Assembly: GCA_016342345.1 (NCBI GenBank)
Contig: JAEINO010000024.1
Coordinates: 1 to 52,391, forward strand
DNA length: 52,391 nt
Direction: 5' to 3'
Origin: Pseudodesulfovibrio sp.
Lineage (GTDB): Bacteria; Desulfobacterota; Desulfovibrionia; Desulfovibrionales; Desulfovibrionaceae
The first letter of the stretch is position 1. Every line of letters begins with the position of its first letter. Below, one piece after another: positions 52,304 through 52,391 of this stretch. The position numbers were made by a program, and so were the translations under genes. The notes beneath the pieces are model-generated. The model was not told where the DNA came from. It worked only from the letters and a program-made list of their open reading frames with translations, and ran no database searches.

Positions 52304-52391
52304 CCCGCAAATGAGCGGGACGTTCTTTGAGAAACAAGACGTACTGGTCTTTGACAATTAAATAGCGAGTTGAGCAAATTAAGATCACAAG
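52304..52391 (+). other. 16S rRNA leader (operon continues past the window)
   Basis: The leader contains GTCTTTGACAATTAAATAG (52347-52365), the antitermination-type motif usually found just upstream of bacterial 16S genes (E. coli equivalent TGCTCTTTAACAATT). The 16S gene itself is not in the window. Confidence 0.75.

Noticed and set aside
1-52391. CRISPR arrays and insertion sequences
   Set aside because: No regularly spaced direct repeats and no transposase with flanking inverted repeats were found.

Overview
The window looks like a chromosome segment from a Desulfovibrionaceae-type bacterium (a Desulfovibrio or Pseudodesulfovibrio relative). The evidence is the chemotaxis block with a HEAT-repeat protein between cheB and cheR, the AddAB-like repair pair beside an EamA transporter, the S1/ftsY/asnS neighbourhood, and the moderate GC content of the core genes. 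The genus is an inference from gene content and order, not from a search.

Positions 1-18,500 are accessory DNA, visibly richer in A+T than the rest, ending at two tRNA genes (Leu-UAA and Pro-CGG). It starts with the tail of an unidentified gene, a terminator and a hairpin-rich stretch that may encode a small RNA. Next comes a 1,724-residue STAND-type NTPase with an apparent nuclease domain at its N-terminus, followed by a small Cys-pair protein. Facing these on the minus strand are a two-gene unit (PD-(D/E)XK-like nuclease plus a tiny membrane protein) with its own promoter, and a tightly packed six-gene operon: DNA cytosine methyltransferase, Vsr nickase, MutL/MORC-type GHKL ATPase, Z1 ATPase, DUF4420 PD-(D/E)XK protein and AIPR protein. 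The last four match the composition of the reported Mza defence system and of the MORC/Z1 restriction-modification loci described by comparative genomics. An orphan 205-residue gene, a 37-bp copy of the tRNA-Pro 3' half and a scrap resembling a tyrosine integrase lie at the tRNA edge. The whole is best read as a defence island.

Positions 19,000-26,600 are a chemotaxis operon, cheB - HEAT protein - cheR - cheY - cheA. The CheA has three HPt-like modules, the third without its histidine. A strong bidirectional terminator closes it against a convergent membrane-protein gene.

Positions 27,700-34,200 are a plus-strand run: CpoB/YbgF-like lipoprotein, dprA, a half-size UPF0016 transporter, a small protein plus HDOD protein, a receiver-GGDEF-like protein, a Xer recombinase overlapping it, and a cyclophilin.

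Positions 34,200-45,150 are on the minus strand: a nitronate monooxygenase-like enzyme, L-2-hydroxyglutarate oxidase, a PPC/DUF296 protein, and a compact operon of OCD-family dehydrogenase, EamA exporter, AddA-like helicase-nuclease and AddB-like Fe-S nuclease. An RluA-type pseudouridine synthase then converges on ftsY and a five-domain S1 protein. asnS follows, then an AraC/GyrI-type regulator broken by a one-base frameshift. The window ends in the tandem promoters and leader of a ribosomal RNA operon, just short of the 16S gene.
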